Source: Oscheius sp. JU75 (taxonomy: Eukaryota; Nematoda; Chromadorea; Rhabditida; Rhabditidae). Taken from it: 64,000 nucleotides of DNA. The translations under genes and the position numbers were made by a program. The notes under the pieces are model-generated. The model saw only the letters and a program-made list of their open reading frames with translations. It did not search any database and was not told the DNA's origin. Shown here piece after piece: positions 60,110 to 64,000 of this stretch; within the stretch, counting starts at the first letter, position 1; each line of letters begins with the position of its first letter. The stretch lies in contig JASJZC010000006.1 in assembly GCA_037178855.1 (NCBI GenBank), forward strand, positions 9,156,501 to 9,220,500, read 5' to 3'.

Positions 60110-60600
60110 ACGAAGTTCTTCTGACCAACTTCAAAACGAGTCAACGACTACTAAAAAGTATAATCCATCGATGGGACCTGCATAGTCTATGTGAATTCTT
60201 TCATAGACACGACTTGACTTCGGCCAAGGCTGAAGTGGAACTTTCCTTGCGGCTTTGGCCGCACGTTGACAAGGAATGCATCGGTTGACAAAATCTTTGA
60301 TCTGCTGATCGATCCCTGGCCAGAAACAAACTCCTCGTGCTAATTGTTTGGTGTTTGGTCTACTGATGATGGTAACACATGCTCCGGAATACGCCTGAAG
60401 CTGTAGAGTGTGACCATTGATTTCAACATCCGTGTAGCGAAGTATCTTCAGGATAGCCTCCGTGCCAGCCCTGTTCACTGGAGATCGCTGCTTGTAGAAC
60501 TTGCGTTCTGGATCCTGTCTAGGATTCCGGGAGTTCCGACTCCGGCAATCTCGTGCATAGAGCAAAAGAGTTCAGACAAAAACGGGAGACAAGAGAGAAA
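60110..60600 (-). mobile_element. Gypsy-type LTR retrotransposon remnant with internal deletion
   Basis: One minus-strand frame (to 60131) first shows a retropepsin-like segment (VEINGHTLQLQAYSGACVTI; the catalytic Asp of DSGA replaced by Tyr) and then directly an integrase zinc-binding segment (FWPGIDQQIKDFVNRC, CIPCQRAAKA) and the start of the integrase core (HIDYAGPIDGLYFLVVVDSF). Reverse transcriptase and RNase H, normally between them, are absent. The frame then stops at 60131. No LTRs were found. Inactive fragment. Confidence 0.7.
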
Positions 60601-60604
60601 AAAC
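60559..60604. repeat. Short dispersed repeat shared with 48960-48993
   Basis: AGAGCAAAAG, a few variable bases, then CAGACAAAAACGGGAGAC and AGAGAAAAAAC occur at both places in the same orientation. Possibly the end of an unidentified mobile element. 60605-61085 holds nothing else I can name. Confidence 0.5.
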
Positions 60605-61087
60605 AATCCCCAAAAAATAGGGAAGCGAACGAGGGAGGTACGGTAGTATTGCTCTGATGGTCCCGAGCAGAAATGTGCGATAGGACAACAATTTGAGAGT
60701 CGAAAGCAGTGTTTTGCCGTAGCCAGCGATACGCAGCAGGATTCGAAAACAAAACTTTCTGAAGCTGAGGAGTTCCTGGAAATTTCGTCTTTTGACTTTG
60801 GCCCTGATACAGAACAGATCGAGAAAAAACTGGATAAGATTCATTTTAGCGACATAATGAACAAGAAATGTCTAGCTGGTAGAAGGAAGTTCATTTTCGT
60901 CCGAATCGAAGGGCCAAATCCTGAAAAAACCATGTAAATGCCGTAAAGATCACCCGTCAAGCTTGTTGCGCCCACGCCATCTCGCTCTTGTGGCCGAGAC
61001 GGTACGGATAGAAGAGACTCAGATAGAAGCTAACGTCCCTTCTTCAAAAACTATTCAGCGTCCAGATGACATTTTTGAATTTTTCGA

Positions 61088-61171
61088 TGCTCTGCAAAGT
61101 TGTAGCCCTTTCCCTGGCCTAACGCTTTGCACAAAGTTGTAGCCCTTTCCCTGGCCTACCACTTTGCACAC
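61088..61171 (+). repeat. Palindromic repeat, copy P8 with partial tandem duplication
   Basis: Left arm 61088-61105, 13-nt loop CCCTTTCCCTGGC (61106-61118), right arm 61119-61136. The part from CACAAAGTTGTAG repeats with the identical loop (61143-61155), and a third right-arm-like piece follows to about 61199. Confidence 0.65.
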
Positions 61172-61385
61172 TTTCCTGACCTACCGCTTTGCACAAAGCC
61201 AATAACACCGTCTTGACCTTGAGAACTGCACCTTTTTGAACCTACCTCAGGCTGGAAATTGGCTCTTTTCCCAAAACGAAGCGTCAGGTCGTCTCCGTTG
61301 AATTCGTCCCTTTTATTGTGGCTGTAAATTAAAAATGAGTGGGGTGTTTACGGAAAAAAGAAGAAGCCGAAATCGTTTCTCTAGA

Positions 61386-61582
61386 CTACGATACAAACTG
61401 TGAAGTTGAGAGAAAGGAGAGCAGATTACGAACTTGGAGCTAAGCTCGGACCTCGGGTATTCGTAGTATTTCGCCCTCTTCTCGAAACTCGAGGCGTAGT
61501 AGAGATCGTCCCTCGGCACATAGAAGGCTGATGAGAGGGTGGCGAAGAAGGCCAACAGAAGAGAGAAGAACAGTGCCCGCAT
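61386..61582 (-). CDS. Small secreted peptide precursor (neuropeptide-like candidate)
   Basis: Minus-strand ATG at 61582-61580 lies two bases after an acceptor (AAAGTTCAG). The sequence starts with a clear signal peptide, MRALFFSLLLAFFATLSSAF, followed by YVPRDDLYYASSFEKR, a dibasic cleavage site, and an AKYYEYPRSELSSKF segment. A 32-nt intron (61429-61398, GTAATC...CACAG) leads to a three-codon last exon and stop (61388-61386), about 54 residues in total. A poly(A) signal AATAAA lies about 70 bases downstream (minus strand, near 61315). Without splicing the frame would run on 40 codons. Size, signal peptide and KR site fit a peptide precursor, but the mature peptide matches no family I recognise. 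Confidence 0.5.
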
Positions 61583-61599
61583 ACCTGAACTTTCATAAT

Positions 61600-62470
61600 G
61601 AGGAAGCTGGAGGGAGGTGTAAGACGACGAGGAGAGCATAATTGAGCAAAAGTACTCGGCGAACCGAGTGTCAGAGAACAACGTGACTCTGAGATATTCA
61701 GAATACAAAGATGGGGGGGGTTGCTGTCGGAAGGCGGCAAATTTAGCCACCCGGTTAGCCTGTAAACTGGCGGCTATACAAAACTTTCGTCTCGCATGGG
61801 GACCGAACCTGGATCTCCCCCTGTAGTTCAAAATACCGGAAACCCACTCGAGACTCAAGAATGTACAAGAAATTCCAACAGATGGAATGGCTGATGCCGG
61901 AAGCAATTTCCACCCACCCTACGCAAAACATAGATAAGAGAAATTAGTTGTGCTGCAGGCGGGAGAGAAATGTCGTGGGCAGGGCTTTCCGCCATGATTT
62001 CTGTTCGACTTTTGAAGGGCCCAGAGGGGACCGCCTATTTGCTCAGGGATCCTTTTACGAGCTGTGACTTGACTCATGTCACTGAACTTGATCTGCTCCG
62101 AGGCACAGCGAATGAGTCAGGGAATTCTTTTAAAGTGAGTCTGTAGCTACGGCGACCAAGTGACGAAATTGATGCGCAGCCTACCGTATTCGCGCGGGAT
62201 TTCAAATCATTTTTATTCAAAAAAAATTCCTTGGAAAATTGACTTCACACCAATTTTCAAGGTTTTCTGTCAACACTTTCTCATAAAAATATCCAATACA
62301 GCAAGTTAATATGAAAAGTTATAAACCACAAAAATGCTAAGAAAAGTCGAATACTGATGAGTGGCAAAGCTCTTACAAAACAGAAGTCCGACACCTAATC
62401 ATTTCCAAATATTTTCTTCATTTTCTGCTTCTTGCGAGCTAGCTTCAGCCCATTCTTTACGATAGACATC
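61600..62470. other. No gene recognised; one stem-loop
   Basis: A stem-loop at 62229-62262 (CCTTGGAAAATTG / CAATTTTCAAGG, one bulge). Otherwise short frames without recognisable content. Confidence 0.35.
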
Positions 62471-62473
62471 ATG

Positions 62474-62585
62474 ACACATCGTGAAAATCACGCAAAGCTC
62501 GCTAAACTATCAACTTTTTCAGGATTTTTGAATAAAAATGGTTTGAAGCACCGCGCGGATACGGAAGGCTGCGCCCCAGCTTGGT
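62474..62585 (+). repeat. 112-bp direct repeat, copy 1
   Basis: From ACACATCGTGAAAATCACGC to CCCCAGCTTGGT, identical by eye to 62943-63054. It contains the short hairpin CGTGA-AAA-TCACG. Confidence 0.85.
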
Positions 62586-62942
62586 CTCTTGGTCGCAGTA
62601 GCTACAGACTTAAAAGATTTTCGACGTCGCAGGTACGCGAAGGTGAGGGTCGTTGTGTGACTTTCATAAGCGCGACAATCCAATCAACAAGGTTGAATCA
62701 TTAAAGAGGCGAGGAGTGAAAAACTAATTGGCACTTTTGCAAAAACGATTCAATTATGATAAGCATTAGAATGAAGTAGACTATTGGGAGAGGGAAGTGT
62801 TCAATGAGGGCTTGAAGTTGTTGCGCAGGCTTGGAAGGTCTGAAGCAGCAAAAAAATGATGCTTTTGAACGAATTATACAAGTTGCCAAAACAGCTACGT
62901 CGCCAGCTACTCTTGTTCTAAACTCTTTTCTTTTCACGGACA

Positions 62943-63054
62943 ACACATCGTGAAAATCACGCAAAGCTCGCTAAACTATCAACTTTTTCAGGATTTTTGA
63001 ATAAAAATGGTTTGAAGCACCGCGCGGATACGGAAGGCTGCGCCCCAGCTTGGT
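62943..63054 (+). repeat. 112-bp direct repeat, copy 2
   Basis: Perfect copy of 62474-62585 in the same orientation, 357 bp apart. A foldback follows directly at 63062. Confidence 0.85.
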
Positions 63055-63061
63055 TCGAGAG

Positions 63062-63176
63062 ATTCGACTCAGCATCGAAAACTACCTCAGAAACGTCTAC
63101 TTCGACGTCACATTTTTCTGGCCTTTTTTGACGTAGAAGTAGACGTCTCTGGGGTTGTTTTCGACACTGAGTCGAT
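63062..63176. repeat. Long foldback (48-bp arms, 18-nt loop)
   Basis: Left arm 63062-63110 and right arm 63129-63176 are inverted copies with about six mismatches and one bulge; both contain CGACTCAG, TCGAAAAC and ACGTCTACTTC. The loop is 63111-63128. It could be a MITE or a hairpin-forming transcript. Confidence 0.75.
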
Positions 63177-64000
63177 TTAACACATCTAGATGTCACGAAA
63201 ATGTGTGTAAAGTGCTGAAAAATGCAGAAAAAAAGGCTTTGGACCGAAGTTCGTGGTGGGACCCATCTACAAAAATGGTTCTTCCGTCCCCTCATCCCCT
63301 CGCAATGAAAGTGTTCCTTTAAATTACCGCTCTTAGTTGGAAATAGACTATACCGACTACGCCATGCGTGCGAAGCCAACCTTCGGCAAAGGTATAGGAA
63401 GGCAAGGAGAAGTCTTTGAACATTGAGAATCGCTCTCCAGACTGACAACAAAGCTCATTGAACTGCCGCGTCATGGAACAATGAATAAGTCAGAGATTTA
63501 GCTCAAAAAGAGAAGAGCCGGAAAGGAGTGTAATGGAGCCTCCCATCAAAAGGATCTACCTCTTAAAGGGGCTCACACGTAGAACTGGACCGCCCACGGA
63601 GACTCGAAATAGTCTCAGGCCTCGTCGTCTTCATTCGTCGTCCCTAAATATTAACGTGCTGCATAAGTTGAAAGAGCTCCGTGACCGTTGGACGTATCAC
63701 ATTCCCAAAGCGTGGAAAACAGTAGCTGTTAACAGAGACATGATGTCGGGTAATGGGAATGTGTCTCTAATGGACGGACAGATACAACTCCTCTCGAAAT
63801 GGGACCTGGTTGCCTCCTCCCCCACGCTGGGCGAACCCATTTTGTCTCTTTCTGAAACCAGAGATTCCAGGAAGGTGACGAGTAGTCATTTGGCAAATTG
63901 TCGAGCTTCTATTTACTTTCGTACTTTTCGCGGACGCTGGACCCGATGACTAGGCGTTATTAAATGGCGAGGACACTTCAATGGCGTGCTCAAGTTCGTA
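63177..64000. other. No recognised gene to the window end
   Basis: A 138-codon plus-strand frame (63533-63949) starts MEPPIKRIYLLKG but has no recognisable domain, no clear splice context and ordinary composition. I cannot support it as a gene. Confidence 0.3.

Noticed and set aside
53627-61757. Shared TAGCCACCCGGTTA at two places
   Set aside because: Only 14 bases, without similarity in the flanks; may be chance.
61745-61870. Possible tRNA on the minus strand (GGTTCGGTCCC box B)
   Set aside because: Box B is good but no box A or acceptor stem could be found at the right distance.
63533-63949. 138-codon plus-strand frame near the window end
   Set aside because: Not recognised and without supporting splice or poly(A) signals; listed only as part of an unassigned stretch.

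Overview
The window looks like nuclear DNA of a nematode (Chromadorea; genus not identifiable by eye). Evidence: most introns are 37-50 nt with GTAAG-like donors and TTTCAG/TTTTAG acceptors; an unpaired splice acceptor sits a few bases before several start codons (7863, 10102, 11380, 21234, 31239, 51649 on -, perhaps 42312 on -), as expected for spliced-leader trans-splicing; and the gene families fit (RGL-1, FLYWCH proteins, giant secreted EGF/VWA/C-type-lectin proteins of the IRG-7 type, P-glycoprotein, Helitron, RTE LINE). There is no bacterial-style gene organisation, rRNA or CRISPR array.

Layout. 0-2.7 kb: no recognisable gene, two palindromic repeats and two Helitron-like termini. 2.7-11.0 kb (+): a RalGDS/RGL-1 homologue followed within a few hundred bases by two FLYWCH zinc-finger genes, the first with an AT-hook; spacing and acceptors suggest a possible operon. 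11.4-35.0 kb (+): three tandem secreted multidomain genes, called A, B and C here. C is a mosaic: promoter, signal exon and last VWA domain from B, body from A. 35.6-42.3 kb (-): a complete ABCB/P-glycoprotein gene, convergent with C. 43.15-48.76 kb (-): an apparently complete autonomous Helitron with both termini. 49-51.7 kb (-): an unrecognised terminal exon, a frameshifted fragment, and a small gene coding a 21-residue-repeat coiled coil fused to a GIY-YIG-like domain. 52.8-60.6 kb: nested mobile-element relics (RTE LINE, a second LINE with a nested insertion, a decayed Helitron carrying an intact mariner, a gypsy remnant). 61.3-61.6 kb (-): a small secreted-peptide candidate. 62.4-63.2 kb: a perfect 112-bp direct repeat and a long foldback.

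How the parts relate. A, B and C probably act outside the cell, perhaps from the gut (GATA-like sites lie upstream of each, but this is inference), and P-glycoprotein is a typical gut/excretory efflux pump. RGL-1 and the FLYWCH genes are intracellular signalling and nuclear functions. A family of short palindromes (18-nt arms around an always 13-nt loop, 8 copies) is scattered through introns and intergenic DNA. One copy is shared by the equivalent introns of A and C but with its loop inverted. Exon models are hand-made from splice consensus and phase. They are sound for RGL, the two FLYWCH genes, the coiled-coil/GIY-YIG gene and gene C, and less exact for A, B and the transporter.
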